Assembly: GCA_014529385.2 (NCBI GenBank)
Contig: CM043953.1
Span: forward strand, 84,757,342 to 84,821,341
Direction of reading: 5' to 3'
Length of the DNA stretch: 64,000 nt
Source of the DNA: Adiantum capillus-veneris
Lineage: Eukaryota; Streptophyta; Polypodiopsida; Polypodiales; Pteridaceae
This document shows, one piece after another, positions 1 to 11,114 of this stretch (position 1 is its first letter; the number at the start of each line of letters is the position of its first letter). The notes beneath the pieces are model-generated. The model worked only from the letters and a program-made list of their open reading frames with translations, had not been told where the DNA came from and ran no database searches. The translations under genes and the position numbers were made by a program.

Positions 1-1161
1 TGTGGAGTTCGTGTGCACGTTGACTGTTGGAAGTAAACAGTTTGTTTTATGCCTAGAATTATGTCAAGCACTTCTCCTTAGGAAGCCGTATGTGGGTTTA
101 TTGAGTTAATGCCATTGCGAAGTGGACCTCGAGGGAGAGATGTTTTAAATCTGCCATGTGTGACCCACCCTTGTTCCACCCAGCTTTATTAGGGTGCTAT
201 GCACTCCCTGATAAGATAATGGGCATAAAGTGCTTAACGTGTGAGGCGGTTGCATGTATTGATCCGTATCATTCACAAGAGAAATAAACTAGACACATGC
301 AAGGCCATTGGCATTTTCATCTTGAACCTTCATAGTCTTGTCAAGTTTGAGACAGTAAAAAAGGTTTTGTTGAGTGTCTTTAAGCTCTTGCCGACAGAAT
401 AGAAGGAAGCTATAGATCTTGCTAAAGTGAGTTTTGTATCGTTGATGAGTTTCTAGTATATAATCATTTTTAAGGTTCACTAGGGTGTGATCTGGTTGCG
501 GTTTGTTGGTACACACTCGATGTTGGTATACGTTTAAGGTTCCTTGAGTCTCGTTAGTCTTTGCTCTCTTTGGTGAGCCTTCATTTGTTGAAGAATTCTT
601 TTGCTTTGTCATCCATTTCATATCATGAGCTTCCGCATTCAACGCCTACTCCATGCAATTCTTCGGCATGCATAAGATGCCTCAAATGTGGATGCAGATC
701 ACCCCACACATCTAATCTTTACATTCAGAGATTAGTAGAGAGCGGAATCCAGAGAGCTTTAAGGTTGTTGCTCGTCTCTTGTGATGATGTAGGCCAAGTG
801 TGGAGCCCTTCCCAAGGGACACAGTGTCCTTTAGAAGCTCCCATTTCTTGCCATCCTCGCAAGGGACACAACCTCTAGAATGTTAGAAACTAAAATCCAT
901 ATATGAACCTACGATTTGGTAGAGTTTTGAGAAACTTGATTGATTTAGGAGAGAATAAGAACACAACGTCCACAGAAGAGAGCGTAAATAAAGGGAGACC
1001 ATTAAAAACTATTGCGGAAGAAGTGTACTATAAGAGGAAAATTCCACAATCGTTAGCATTGCCGCGGAAAAACAAAAGAAAATAGAAAGATACAATATTG
1101 CGTGTGGCAATAGCAGCGAAAAAATATGCGGTAGTGATTAAACAACAATATACGCGACCTC
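1..1161. other. Unassigned stretch at window start
   Basis: No gene is recognised here. A 117-codon minus-strand frame (289-642) rich in Lys, Asn, Thr and Gln begins with an ATG, but it has no family resemblance that I can name and no visible splice or promoter context. A short plus-strand basic frame at 903-1085 is equally unsupported. Both could be chance frames in AT-rich DNA. Confidence 0.4.
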
Positions 1162-1373
1162 TGACTATTATCGTGTGCATTGTTGCTCTTATTATCGTGT
1201 ATATTATTGCTAAATGTCTATTAAAAAATAAAGGTGTTCATTTGGGTCGACTATTACCGCGTGCATTGCTACTCCTATTATCGCGTATATTATCGTTAAA
1301 CGTCTATTAAAAAATAAAGGTGCTCATTTGGGCTACCCAAAATTGAGTGTTTTAAACGAGTACCTTTATTTTT
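1162..1373. repeat. Two 86-bp tandem units plus an inverted third arm
   Basis: Units 1162-1247 and 1248-1333 align along their whole length with a handful of transitions. Each contains several TATTATCGYGT-like words and ends with ATAAAGGTGYTCATTTGGG. The same word occurs inverted at 1355-1373 (reverse complement ATAAAGGTACTCGTTT), so 1310-1373 can fold into a hairpin. The pattern of short repeated words next to an inverted repeat looks like the subterminal region of a DNA transposon, but no element ends were found. Confidence 0.6.
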
Positions 1374-1699
1374 GACCTGCATAAAACATATGAAACATCT
1401 CTTTTTTGAAAGAGTATACATAAAAAATAAAAAATTAAAATTGAATTTACTTTACCTTGACAATTTAATGTGCAGAAGATCAAATATTTAAAAAGTTACA
1501 AATAAATTAAAAATAGTTGTATATACATTGTGTCACATTGGGACTTTATGAGAGTTTAAACAAATGATTTTCTATCTAATTTCTATCTAATTCTCCTTCT
1601 CCTCATCGTTGTTCACATGTACGTACGTTTGATCACCTTGACTCTACATAAACTCAAACCAAATTAAACAAATATCAACAGCTCAAAACAATTGATACA

Positions 1700-2980
1700 A
1701 AATTATTTGTTTAAACTTACCGCTTATAGTAATACAACCACTGCGTCGAATTGCTCGCGAGAGATGTGGTTGTTCTCGAACAACCATCGCCAAGTTTCAA
1801 ATTCTGTATGCCGTTCTTGAAACTTGACCATCTCTCTGGTTGATCGACTAAAAGTGATATTTTTCTAAGTTATCAATAACAATAATAAATCATCAACTAA
1901 AATCTTTATAATCACAGATTTATGTTGTAATTTAACAAAGCTTACATATTCGTTCTTCTATGCTGCTTTGCCTTCCGAGCCATAGTGCGTGGGAGTTTGT
2001 CTGGCCCGAGCTTCGCGTTGTTGTTTGTAGGATGAGCCCGTTGCAGATTGATTACTCTTTTCTTGCATTGCTTGCTCGCTCCCCATCTGTCATGTTGTCA
2101 TCGCGATAGCTTATGTTTGGATCTCTAACTTGATTGGTTGTTGCTCGTTGTACATTGGATCGCTTGTTTTTAAAAAATACTTTTATGTAGGCCTCTAACC
2201 ATTGTTGTGAAAAACACTGATCGGTGGCATTTCAAAATCTAGCATGCAACACGTCCTCAATAAAGTGTACATGATCGGATAACTGGTTTCTAAACGTTAC
2301 AAAACAATTCTTATCCGTTGAATGTATAAGAATTTGAAGATGGTGTCAAAACGCCATGTCTTGTGCTGTATCAAAGTCCACCTCTCCGCCATACTTTACC
2401 TTGTAGTAGCGCCCATGCGTGTTTGGTATGGGTGCTTCAATATCCTCATCGTCTGCGTTAGGGCGGCACGCTCCGAAATAGGGGACTCCGTCCCTCCCCC
2501 ACTATCAAAACAAGCAAAGCCACAAGATCCTCCGTCGCTCCGTCTCTCTCGACGCTCGCTATCCTGAGACGAGCATCGATGCACATCGTTAGAAGAAGTG
2601 CGTTGACGGTGCTCTACCGAAGCAGGAGCGGAGTGGAGTGGAGTGGCGTGGGACGTTGCGATGCCATGGGAGTGGGATCCTGCGATGGAAGGGGAGTAGG
2701 ACGATAAGAAGGGGCCGTAGACTGAGGTGCCGTCGGTGCGAAGCTCTGGATGTAAGGAGTCTCTCCCGGACTCTTGCGTGGACTGCGGAGAAAGACCATA
2801 GGTCGCAAGCTACTGCGGAGTGTACCGACTAAACAATGCATGCGTCGAACGGAGGTACTGATCCTGTAAAGAGATAGCTCGCTGTAGGTCTGGATCTGCC
2901 ACCACTGGAGAAACCTCAGTAGAGTAGGTGTAGGATGACCATGCCTATAATTAACAAAGATAAACCTGACACTCATGGTT
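1700..2980 (-). other. Weak, decayed minus-strand coding-like stretch
   Basis: The minus strand carries a 120-codon frame (2614-2976) with a Pro/Ser/Thr-rich low-complexity tail, a 62-codon frame (2396-2584), and frame pieces down to about 1740 that read like interrupted protein. I could not match it to a family. The dense short-repeat block at 1162-1373 lies on its 3' side, so it may be part of a degraded DNA transposon. That is inference only. No start, stop or splice pattern is supported. Confidence 0.2.
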
Positions 2981-3689
2981 TAGGGTTAACTAGCCACAAA
3001 TAATCTTAATTTCTTTGCTTGATCTCACAGTCTCAAGACTCGGGTCCATTGGAGGCGATGTCCACCCCGGGTGGGAGCCCACCTGGATGTGAACCAACCA
3101 AAAGAAAAACCAGATGACTGTTCTCCACTATGTTCTCTCTCGTCTGACATCTACATGACAGAGAGCAATATGAGATTTAGCTTTCTTCCCCTACTCACTC
3201 ATCTATATATATGTACACAAGTATATATGCAAGTAGTGCCAAAGGTCAAGTGGCATCTCTTCAGATATCATGCATGAGTGGATCAATGATCGCAACGCCA
3301 CGATTAAAAAATGATTATACCCAAGAGAAAGCGTCTAACCTATGGGTGCTGTGCTCCCGTACTTATTGCTTACATACATGCATAAATAAATATACACATA
3401 CACCCTCCTATAATTTAAGTATATATAATTACATACTCTCTACAATTAAGTATATACAATTACGTAAATATAGCTTTCGTTTTGAGTAGAGATAAAAAGT
3501 TATGGTTGTAAATGTAGCCATTGTTTTGTGTTGTGCGCAGTGCGAATTCTATCTTGGGGACGTAAAAAAGATCTTTTTGAAAGCACTCTACAGAAGCCTC
3601 TGCACTCTCACATGACGCACCCCACAAAACGGTGGCTTCGCTTACAATCATTGCTCTTTATTTACTTGCAAACTCACACGGACAAACAG
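2981..3689. other. Intergenic, no feature seen
   Basis: AT-rich sequence with short TATATA and TACATA runs. No coding frame, RNA gene or repeat could be supported. It leads directly into the pyrimidine tract that flanks the LINE. Confidence 0.5.
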
Positions 3690-3900
3690 ATATCTCTATC
3701 TATCTATCTCTCTCTCTTTCCCTCTCCCTCTCCCTCTACCTCTATCTCTATTCTCTCCCTCTCACTTTCTCTCTACCTCTCTCTACCTCTCTCTCTCTCT
3801 CTCTCTTTCTCTCTTAATTTCTCTTTACTCTCTCTGCCCCTTTCCCTCATTCTATCTCTACTCATTTTCTCTCTCCCTCTATCTCCCCCCCCCTCTCTCT

Positions 3901-3931
<31 letters not shown>

Positions 3932-4018
3932 ATTCTCTCCCTCTCCCTCTATTTCTCTATCTCTACTCACTTTCTCTCTACCTCTATCTATATTCTCTCT
4001 CTTTCTCTCTCTCTCTAT
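3690..4018. repeat. Polypyrimidine microsatellite (CT/TATC-rich), 5' flank of LINE
   Basis: About 330 bases made almost only of C and T, starting with TATC repeats and continuing as CT and CCCT runs. It ends abruptly where the LINE begins (TATAGCC at about 4017). Long Ser/Leu reading frames across it are artefacts of the repeat. A similar tract follows the LINE 3' end at 13630. Confidence 0.9.
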
Positions 4019-4045
4019 AGCCTTTCATCTCTTTTTTTATATACA

Positions 4046-5093
4046 ATGTCTTCCGACACTCGCAAGGGTTCTTCTTCTTCAACAAGGTTCACAACTATTG
4101 TGGAAAATGATCCAAAATCTCTTAAGTGTGGAGATAGCAACACAACCACTCAACAAACGACATCAGAAACCATGATCATGGCATACTTGGTATTGCTGCA
4201 AGAGACCGTAAACGAAAAAGGCGAGGACTTATAGGCACTTGCAATGGAGAATGGTACATTAAGGGTACTTGTGGTTGAGAATGAGAATTTCAAGATTTGA
4301 CACTTGAGATGCAAACAATACGTTTGATGCAACTTGAAGAGGAAGTCAAGAAATAAAAATGCTCTCTTGTGGACTTGAATGCTTTGAAGAAGCGCACGAG
4401 GAAAGTAGAGAATGACCATGTATTGAAAGAGGAGAAATTTGACACCATGAGCCAGGATGTATGCACCATGAAAAATGTATGCACAAATAAGTTTTGGATT
4501 GATGTATGTGGTAACAATGTGGTTCCTAATTCCTCACTCATGCAAGCTATGGTTCAAACAAAGAATTTTGAGAATGTGGATGTGGAGGAGTTGAAGGAAC
4601 GGGAGCGACGTTCCAAGAACATTGTTATTCGTGGAATTTTCGAAGAGAAGCTAGAGACCTCTCCTTCTCTTGCCATTGTTATCGAAGATCTATTCAAAAC
4701 CCACTTTGGCATGTCCGGAGTTATGGTCTATGGAGCACATAGAGTCAGGAAGCACCTCCTTCTCTTGCCATTGTTATCAAAGATTTCTTCAAAACGCACT
4801 TTGGCATGCCAGGAGCTATGGTCTATGGAGCACATAGAGTGGGGAAACAAGGAGCTCCTCGCTCGAGAGAACGGCCAATTGTGTGCACCATGCCGGATAA
4901 GACCAAACGAAAGATTATCCTTGATAATAGTTAGATCTATTTGAGAGATACAAAATGTTTTGTATGTGAAGATCGCACTATTAAGCAACAAAGTATGTGT
5001 CGCAAGGCATATGAGGAAAAGAATAAGAAAAACAAGGAGATCTCTCACGAAGAAAATGTACCTAAGGAGGAGACAAGTACCTCGAGCAAATAG
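4046..5093 (+). pseudogene. LINE ORF1 (coiled-coil RNA-binding protein), decayed
   Basis: An ATG at 4046 opens a Ser/Thr-rich 62-codon N-terminus. Frame-broken pieces follow with long Glu/Lys-rich heptad-like stretches (about 4250-4480), then the segment RRSKNIVIRGI (about 4605), typical of the RRM-like core of LINE ORF1 proteins, and finally a Lys/Glu-rich tail ending at a TAG (5091-5093). A segment around 4645-4740 (SPSLAIV..LFKTHFGM) is partly repeated at about 4755-4845, a small internal duplication. ORF1 proteins bind the element RNA and chaperone target-primed reverse transcription. Several stops and at least two frameshifts interrupt the frame. ORF2 begins about 45 bases downstream. 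Confidence 0.65.
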
Positions 5094-5138
5094 AGATGCG
5101 TGACCTATGAGACCGAGTTACAATGAAAAATATGCTTT

Positions 5139-5998
5139 TGAAATTGTAATGGATACCCATGGAATGTGGGGGTTGGCATTGATGAACTAATAAACAAAGC
5201 CGATGTTTTACTCCTTGTTGAAACTTGGGAGCATGATACACAAAGGATTAATGGCTTGGAGGATTACAATGTACGTTCATTGATGTGATCAAAGAATCTC
5301 AAGCAACGAAGAGGGCAAGCATGTATGGTTAAGAAAGTATTGGAAGATTTTGTATCAATTGTGAAAGATGACAAGTACAAACATTATGTATGGCTGAAAT
5401 TTACGACACCAAAAAGAGCACCCATTTTTGTAGCCGGTTGCTACATTCCTCATGCACGATTCTCCCTTTTATGCTTGCATGGATAGAGATCATCCATTTT
5501 TTGATTTAGAAGAGGACATTGCTTATTTCGAAGGCGAAGGTGATGTTATTGTATTTGGGGATATGAATGCTCGTAGAAAAACATTGCAACATGATACTCA
5601 ACAATTTGATATGCCATACATTTCAAGGGAGTTGGAGGAAGTTTACTTGTATGATTGTACTTCAACGGATGAGAAAGAACCGGATCACTATGAAAAGTTA
5701 CTTTTACATATGTGTAATAGCACGGGTATGCTCATTGCCAATGGTGTATCTTTGTGGAGTGGAACCAATGGATTTACATGTTAGGAAACATAACGGGGAC
5801 AGTGTGATAGGCTATATGCTACTCTCCGAAGCCATCATATATCCCATAAAGAGTTTTATGTTTGGCCAATGGACCGTAGAATCCGACCATCGGACCTTAT
5901 GTATTGACCTTTCATGTGGAGAAGCAACTAAGCATGATAATCTCAGCCAAAGAAAAGAGAAATTATCACTATGTATGGAGACCAAACGAGAACGAATG
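5139..5998 (+). pseudogene. LINE ORF2, APE-type endonuclease part
   Basis: Translated pieces match the exonuclease-endonuclease-phosphatase fold of LINE ORF2. An N-terminal CNGYPWNVGVG...LLLVETWEH segment (from about 5139) carries the metal-binding Glu. VFGDMNAR (5551-5574) is the GDxNA motif, and ESDHRTL (about 5879) carries the catalytic SDH histidine. The domain nicks target DNA to prime reverse transcription. Stops (for example at about 5287) and frame changes near 5450 and 5780 inactivate it. It is cut by Copia-1 at 5998, and the same ORF resumes at 11115. Confidence 0.8.
5994..5998. repeat. Target-site duplication of Copia-1, left copy
   Basis: GAATG directly before the left LTR (TGTTGGAATT). 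The identical GAATG follows the right LTR at 11110-11114, as expected for a 5-bp Copia target duplication. Confidence 0.92.
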
Positions 5999-6187
5999 TG
6001 TTGGAATTAGGGTTGCAGAGAAACACAATAGAGAGTGTATTCCTTAGTGTGCAATGGAAAGATAGATAGCCCTAGAGTGATGGGCGTATATACAATGCAC
6101 GGGGGAAAAAACCTCCTAAAGAGGGAAAAAATGCCCCGGCGGTCCTAATGTGTTCACACACATCACTACCACATGTATATGGTAACA
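5999..6187 (-). repeat. Copia-1 3' LTR (189 bp, internally deleted)
   Basis: Begins TGTTGGAATT and ends GGTAACA on the plus strand, so it has TG..CA ends in both readings. Compared with the 227-bp LTR at 10883-11109 it lacks 38 bp after GAAACAC. The deletion is bounded by ACAC repeats, which suggests slippage or microhomology deletion. Apart from one G/A difference in a homopolymer run the two copies look identical. Confidence 0.95.
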
Positions 6188-6199
6188 AATCCCCCCTGG
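6188..6199 (-). promoter_or_regulatory. Copia-1 polypurine tract
   Basis: The minus strand reads CCAGGGGGGATT immediately before the 3' LTR, the expected place and composition for the plus-strand DNA primer of an LTR retrotransposon. Confidence 0.8.
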
Positions 6200-6262
6200 A
6201 GTGATGCGGTGAATGAGAGCTGGCACATGAGTAAAGGGAAGTGCCATGCCCTGAGGACAGGA

Positions 6263-8272
6263 TCAGTCCACAAAGGGGAGTAAGCCCAAAGCTTTGCGGA
6301 AAGCTTCAAGCTTCTCACGAGACAATGCCTTTGTGAAAAGATCTGCAAGGTTGTCCTGTGTTGGCACATAAGCCAAGCTGATCTCTCCTGCTGAGAGCCT
6401 CTCCCTGACATAGTGGTAATGCACCTCAATGTGCTTTGTGCGAGCATGAAAAACTGGGTTCCTCGCAACTGCCAATGCGCTCTGACTGTCAGTGTAGATA
6501 GTGTTGGCAGTGTCCTGTCCAATACCCAAGTCAGCCATAAGGCGTCTGAGCCATACACACTCAACCGTAGCTGTGAAGACTGCCCTGTACTCAGCCTCAC
6601 AACTCGAAGTGGCCACAGTAGGTTGCTTCTTGCTCAACCATGATATACATGAACTGCCAAGCATGAAACAAAAACCACTTGTGGACACTCGCGTGTCAAA
6701 ACAACCAGCCCAATCTGAGTCCGAAAAAGCATGTAAGTCTGGCGGCAATGATCCCCCCTTGGGATAAAACAAGCCAAGATGTAAAGTGCCACTAAGGTAG
6801 CGGAAAATCCTCTTGACAGCCTGCCAATGCTTAGACCCTGGGCTATGCATAAATCTGCTGACCTGCGAGACTGCAAACTGAATATCTGGCCTCGTGTTGC
6901 ATACATAAATGAGGCAGCCAACAACAGTTTGGTAAAGAGTGACATCAGCAGGATCGCCAGCATCATGTAGACTCAACTTCAAACCTGTTTCCATGGGAGT
7001 GGCAATAGGTTTGCAATCCTCAAGTCCAAACTTACATAGCAATGTCTCTATGTAACTTTTCTGACACAAGGCAATACCACCATCACACTGCTTAAACTGT
7101 ATACCCAAGTAATGATGCAACAGCCCCAAATCTTTCATCTTGAAAGTAGCATTCAAATCAGCCTTAAATTCAGCAATATGTCTCTCATTTGGTCCAGTGA
7201 TCAGCAAATCATCAACATAAAGAACCACAATGAGAAATACATCATCCTCACGCTTTACATACAATGTGCTTTCTGTTGGACTGTTACGAAAGCCTCGTTT
7301 AACCAAATGAGTGTCAGCTTTCTCATACCAAGCACGAGGAGATTGCTTCAACCCATACAAAGCCTTCTTACATTTGCACACTTTGTCCTCTTGTCCTTTT
7401 ATGACAAAACCGCGAGGCTGCATTACATAAACTTCCTCAAATATGTCACCATTCAAGAAAGCAGTAACAATGTCTGATTGATGTACATCCCAACCAAAAT
7501 GAGCTGCCAATGCACATAGAAAACGCACAGTAGTCATACGACAAGTGGGAGCAAAAGTCTCTTCATAATCTATGCCTTTTTGTTGTGCATAACCCTTTGC
7601 AACAAGTCGAGCCTTATGGCGATCGATCTCACCATCCGGCTTGCGTTTCAACTTGTAAACCCACTTGGTACCAATGGCCTTTTTGCCAGGAGGCAAATCA
7701 CATAAAGTCCATGTGTCATTCTCTATAAGTGCATCATATTCTGATTTCATGGCAGCAATCCAATTTTCTGAATTCTGTGCTTCATCAAAAGACAGAGGCT
7801 CCTCAACATCATGTAAACTAGACACAGCCAAAGCATAACAATCTGATGCATAAGATGCATGGCGAGAGCCTGAACGAGTACGACTAGATAAAGGTGCATC
7901 CAGTTTACTGTCACGCAAAGTGTGCACCAGCCATTTTGGCATACCTCTAGCCTGCTCATTTTCAGCCCTTTCCTCATCAAGTACATCATGTACATCTGCA
8001 TCAGTAATAGGCTGTTCTAAAACATTTTCAGAAACCCCCATAGGCTGTACATTTGCCTCATTGGAACTTACATTCGTATTTCCACCACTGAAAAGAGGCA
8101 ACAAAGTGTCATAAATGTCCTGTGAGCTTACATTACTGTCTCTAGTACATGACAGCAAGGGTTGAACAGAATCTTCCACAAACACTACATCCCGTGAAAC
8201 CAAAATACGTTTTGTTTGCGGATGATACAACCTGTAACCTTTGCTTTCAGCACTATAACCAACAAAATACAT
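6263..8272 (-). pseudogene. Copia-1 reverse transcriptase and RNase H
   Basis: An open frame of 669 codons ends in TGA. Residues 1-35 are the end of the integrase region (MYFVGYSAESKGYRLY). Residues about 165-420 are the Copia RT, with KARLVAKGYAQQKGIDYEETF, the SDIVTAFLNGDI motif, and catalytic YVDD at 352-355 (nucleotides 7208-7219). Residues about 515-655 are RNase H, with FSDSDWAGC, CEAEYRA and TDSQSA motifs followed by the usual ARTKHIEVHYHYVRE tail. This enzyme copies element RNA to DNA in the virus-like particle. The frame itself is open and its catalytic residues are present, but it is separated from upstream integrase by a one-base frameshift near 8262, so it would not be made as a normal polyprotein. 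Confidence 0.93.
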
Positions 8273-8597
8273 TTGACAGCCTTATCATCCAATTTTCTGC
8301 GCTGCACTTGTGGCACCAAAGCATATGCCAAACAGCCAAAAACACGCATGTGCTCAATAGAAGGTTTTCTATCATGCCATGCTTCATATGGAGTAATAGA
8401 CTGCAAAGCTTTCGTAGGACACCTGTTAAGTACATAAGTGGCACACATGATGGCCTCAAGCCAAAAAGAATGCGGCAAAGCTTGACTTTTGACCATACAT
8501 CGTGCCATTTCCGTTAGTGACCTGTTTTTTCTCTTAGCAACACCATTTTGCTGAGGTGTATAAGGCACTGTACATTGGTGTTTTATCCCAGAAATGC
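8185..8597 (-). pseudogene. Copia-1 integrase, middle segment between two frameshifts
   Basis: This frame carries the integrase core end (PYTPQQNGVAKRKNRSL) and the following conserved block to DDKAVKCI. It must be joined to the upstream frame by a shift near 8590-8597 and to the downstream frame by a shift near 8262. In Copia integrases the third catalytic acid is the Glu of the QNGVAERxN motif; here Lys occupies that place (VAKRKN). In Copia-2 the same position is Glu (GISERMN). This copy should therefore lack strand-transfer activity even if the frames were whole. Confidence 0.85.
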
Positions 8598-10520
8598 ATT
8601 AAATTCATGAGACATATACTCCCCCCCTCGATCGGAACGGAGGGTGCCCATAGTACATTTTGAGATATTTTCAGCCATAGCCAAAAATTGTTTGAAGCAC
8701 ATAAAAACTTCGGACTTCGCTTTAAGAGAAAATACCCACGCATGCCTGGAGTAATCATCAATGAAAGTCACGAAGTACAGGTAATTGCCCAAGGACGGAG
8801 TTTGCATGGGCCCACAAACGTCACTATGCACAAGCTGCAACCTGCATGTGGCCCTAACTGAACCATCCTTTGGAAACTTAGAACGCTGCATTTTACCCAG
8901 AATACAGCCTTCACAAACATGTTTGATAGGTGCTTCAAGAGGCGGCAAAGAAGCAACCATATCAGATTTCTGCAAACGCAGCAAACTGGCAAAATTCAGA
9001 TGACCAAAACGTGCATGCCAAAGTTTTGCATCTGAAATAGCCCTTGAATCTACAACAGCATTTGCAAAATTTTGTCCACACTTGTCATACAAAGTGAGCT
9101 TATACAGCCCACGGCACAAAAGCCCAGATGCAACAATTTCATCACCAAAACTGAGATCATGAACTGTACATCTGTCATCCACAAATTTGACTACAAGTCC
9201 AAGTCTAGCAAGTGCGGATACAGACAAGAGATTCTTCTTGATCCCAGGTACATAAAGTGCATCAACAAGTGTGAAGGAACTGCCATTAGCAGCAGTGAGC
9301 ACAATCTTTCCAACTCCCTGAACTGGATAAGAGGCGTTGTTGGCACAAGTGACTGAATTCCCATGAGGGACAGACTCGAGAGAGGTAAACAATTCACGAT
9401 GTGAGGTAATGTGCTTTGTAGCACCACTGTCGAAATACCACACATGTGAATCTGCAGCAACTGACAAGCATGCATCATGGACAACAGGATTGTAAGTGCA
9501 CTCTGCGCTAAAAGCCCATTCTGCATCAACATCAGCATCACAATCTCCTTTCACAGAAGACTCAACAATGGCTGCATTTATAGTGGAACCACCCTCTTTC
9601 TTCTTAGCCTCTTTGGCCTTCAACTTAGGACACGACTTGATCAAGTGATCATTGGCTTTACAATAATGGCAACGCATCTTCTTTTTGCCCTTATCACCAG
9701 AATTGCCAGACGAAGTGCTGCCAGCAGAAGCATTAGGAACAGAATTTTTGCCACTCGCAGCAGAACCATAAGAAGTGGCTGCATTACTGTTACCACCCTT
9801 TCTTTGAGAAGCAATAAAAGCCTGTTCAACTGCACGCTGCCTAGTCCTGTTTTTTCTAGAAAGTGACTCTTGCAACAGCAATGTGCATAATGCATCAAAC
9901 TTGACAACTTCAGGATTTCCTTGGGTCATCAGTCTCCAAGTACTAGCAAAAGTCTGGTAGGAATCTGGTAAGGCATCAAGAACAGTCTGCACAAGGGAAC
10001 TGTCAGAAATGACTTCACCTGCAGAAATGAGTTGCTCATTGATATCCTTGACACTAGCAAGGAAAGTGTCCATATCATCTTCCTCATGCATAATCTTCGA
10101 CTCTAGCTCTTTACGCAGCAAAGCAATTTTAGCCTCATTGCGGCTTGCATAAAGACCTGCTAGAATATCCCAAGCCTGTTTTGTAGATTTTGCTGAACGG
10201 ATGTGAGGAATAATGGTGCGCTTCACAGACAACGCAATCAATGCATGAGCCTGCGCATCCTTAACATCCCAACGAGCTTGTTCTGCTATAGGCAAAACAA
10301 CTCTAACAGCTGCAATCCTTGCAGCAAGACCTGCAACATCCTCAATATCGCCTACATCTTCAGAACCAGGACGTACATCAATGCCCTGCACAATGTTCCA
10401 GACACCTTTTGACACAAGAACGTGTTGCATCATATAAGCCCACATAGGGTAGTTGTCCCCATCCAACCTGTCCTCAGCAGCAAACATCTTGAACACATCT
10501 GTGTTGTTGTTGTCAGCCAT
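8583..10520 (-). pseudogene. Copia-1 Gag, protease and integrase N-terminal part
   Basis: The ATG at 10520 (MADNNNTDVF) is chosen as start because Copia Gag similarity begins there; the frame extends 20 codons further upstream without homology. Counting from that Met, residues 1-270 are Gag. The CCHC knuckle is C284, C287, H292, C297, and the aspartic protease motif DSGA begins at D364. The integrase zinc domain is H502, H507, C536, C539, and the first two catalytic acids are D567 (HSDVCG) and D630 (RSDRGGEY). The frame stops at 8583 through a one-base loss just after EFNAF; integrase resumes in another frame. Gag packages the RNA and the protease processes the polyprotein. Confidence 0.93.
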
Positions 10521-10868
10521 GGTAAATGCTGCACCTGATGTGAAAACTGCCCGAAAATAGGAGAAATGGAGCGGGAACAACTTGTGCTATATAGCACAAA
10601 CCTTAGAAGACTATAAGGCACCTGTTATGCAGAAAACGGCACTGACAGAAAATCTGCACAAAATGACGAAATAACCTGTGCAGTACTGCCCGTAGTGGAA
10701 ACGGAGGCCGAAATGAGCCCAAATCAAAATTCTGAGCAAACCGAGCTCTTCGAGCACTCCCAAAATATTTGTCGACCTGCGAACGCTTGCCAAAGCTCAC
10801 TGAAATCGGAGAAAGTGAGCAGGCGTGTGCTGGAGCAGCTGGCGACTAAGCCCGGGAGGACGTGACCT
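10521..10868 (-). promoter_or_regulatory. Copia-1 untranslated leader
   Basis: About 350 bases between the primer-binding site and the Gag ATG, with no similarity to coding domains. This is where packaging and dimerisation signals would be expected; none could be defined by eye. Confidence 0.6.
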
Positions 10869-10880
10869 GCTCTGACACCA
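10869..10880 (-). promoter_or_regulatory. Copia-1 primer-binding site (initiator tRNA-Met type)
   Basis: The minus strand reads TGGTGTCAGAGC two bases after the 5' LTR. It differs at one base from TGGTATCAGAGC, the usual plant Copia site complementary to the 3' end of initiator tRNA-Met. Confidence 0.85.
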
Positions 10881-10882
10881 AT

Positions 10883-11109
10883 TGTTGGAATTAGGGTTGC
10901 AGAGAAACACACACAGCTTGGAGAAGACGAAGGAAGCTCAAGGTACACAATAGAGAGTGTATTCCTTAGTGTGCAATGGAAAGATAGATAGCCCTAGAGT
11001 GATGGGCGTATATACAATGCACGGGGAAAAAAACCTCCTAAAGAGGGAAAAAATGCCCCGGCGGTCCTAATGTGTTCACACACATCACTACCACATGTAT
11101 ATGGTAACA
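10883..11109 (-). repeat. Copia-1 5' LTR (227 bp)
   Basis: Full-length LTR with TGTT..AACA ends. A TATA-like GTATATAC lies at 11008-11015 and, read on the minus strand, is well placed as the core promoter. It is followed outward by GAATG (11110-11114), the second target duplication. The degraded LTR at 58017-58246 is clearly homologous. Confidence 0.95.
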
Positions 11110-11114
11110 GAATG
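11110..11114. repeat. Target-site duplication of Copia-1, right copy
   Basis: GAATG directly after the right LTR, matching 5994-5998. LINE ORF2 coding resumes from here. Confidence 0.92.

Larger units (their letters stand above)
5999..11109 (-). mobile_element. Copia-1: full-length Ty1/Copia LTR retrotransposon
   Basis: Complete element on the minus strand: 5' LTR 10883-11109, primer-binding site, gag-PR-IN-RT-RNase H coding region, polypurine tract, 3' LTR 5999-6187, all flanked by GAATG duplications. The IN before RT order identifies Copia. The LTRs differ by a 38-bp deletion and one base, so the insertion is recent. Even so, the polyprotein carries two frameshifts and a changed integrase catalytic residue. 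It sits inside the endonuclease region of the LINE, in opposite orientation. A degraded relative is at 56440-58246. Confidence 0.95.

Noticed and set aside
3528-4175. 215-codon Ser/Leu-rich frame
   Set aside because: It is the translation of a CT microsatellite, not a gene. The same applies to Ser/Leu frames at 13607-13843, 52232-52533 and 63176-63415.
7112-7477. 121-codon plus-strand frame inside Copia-1
   Set aside because: It is antisense to the RT coding frame and is explained as its shadow.
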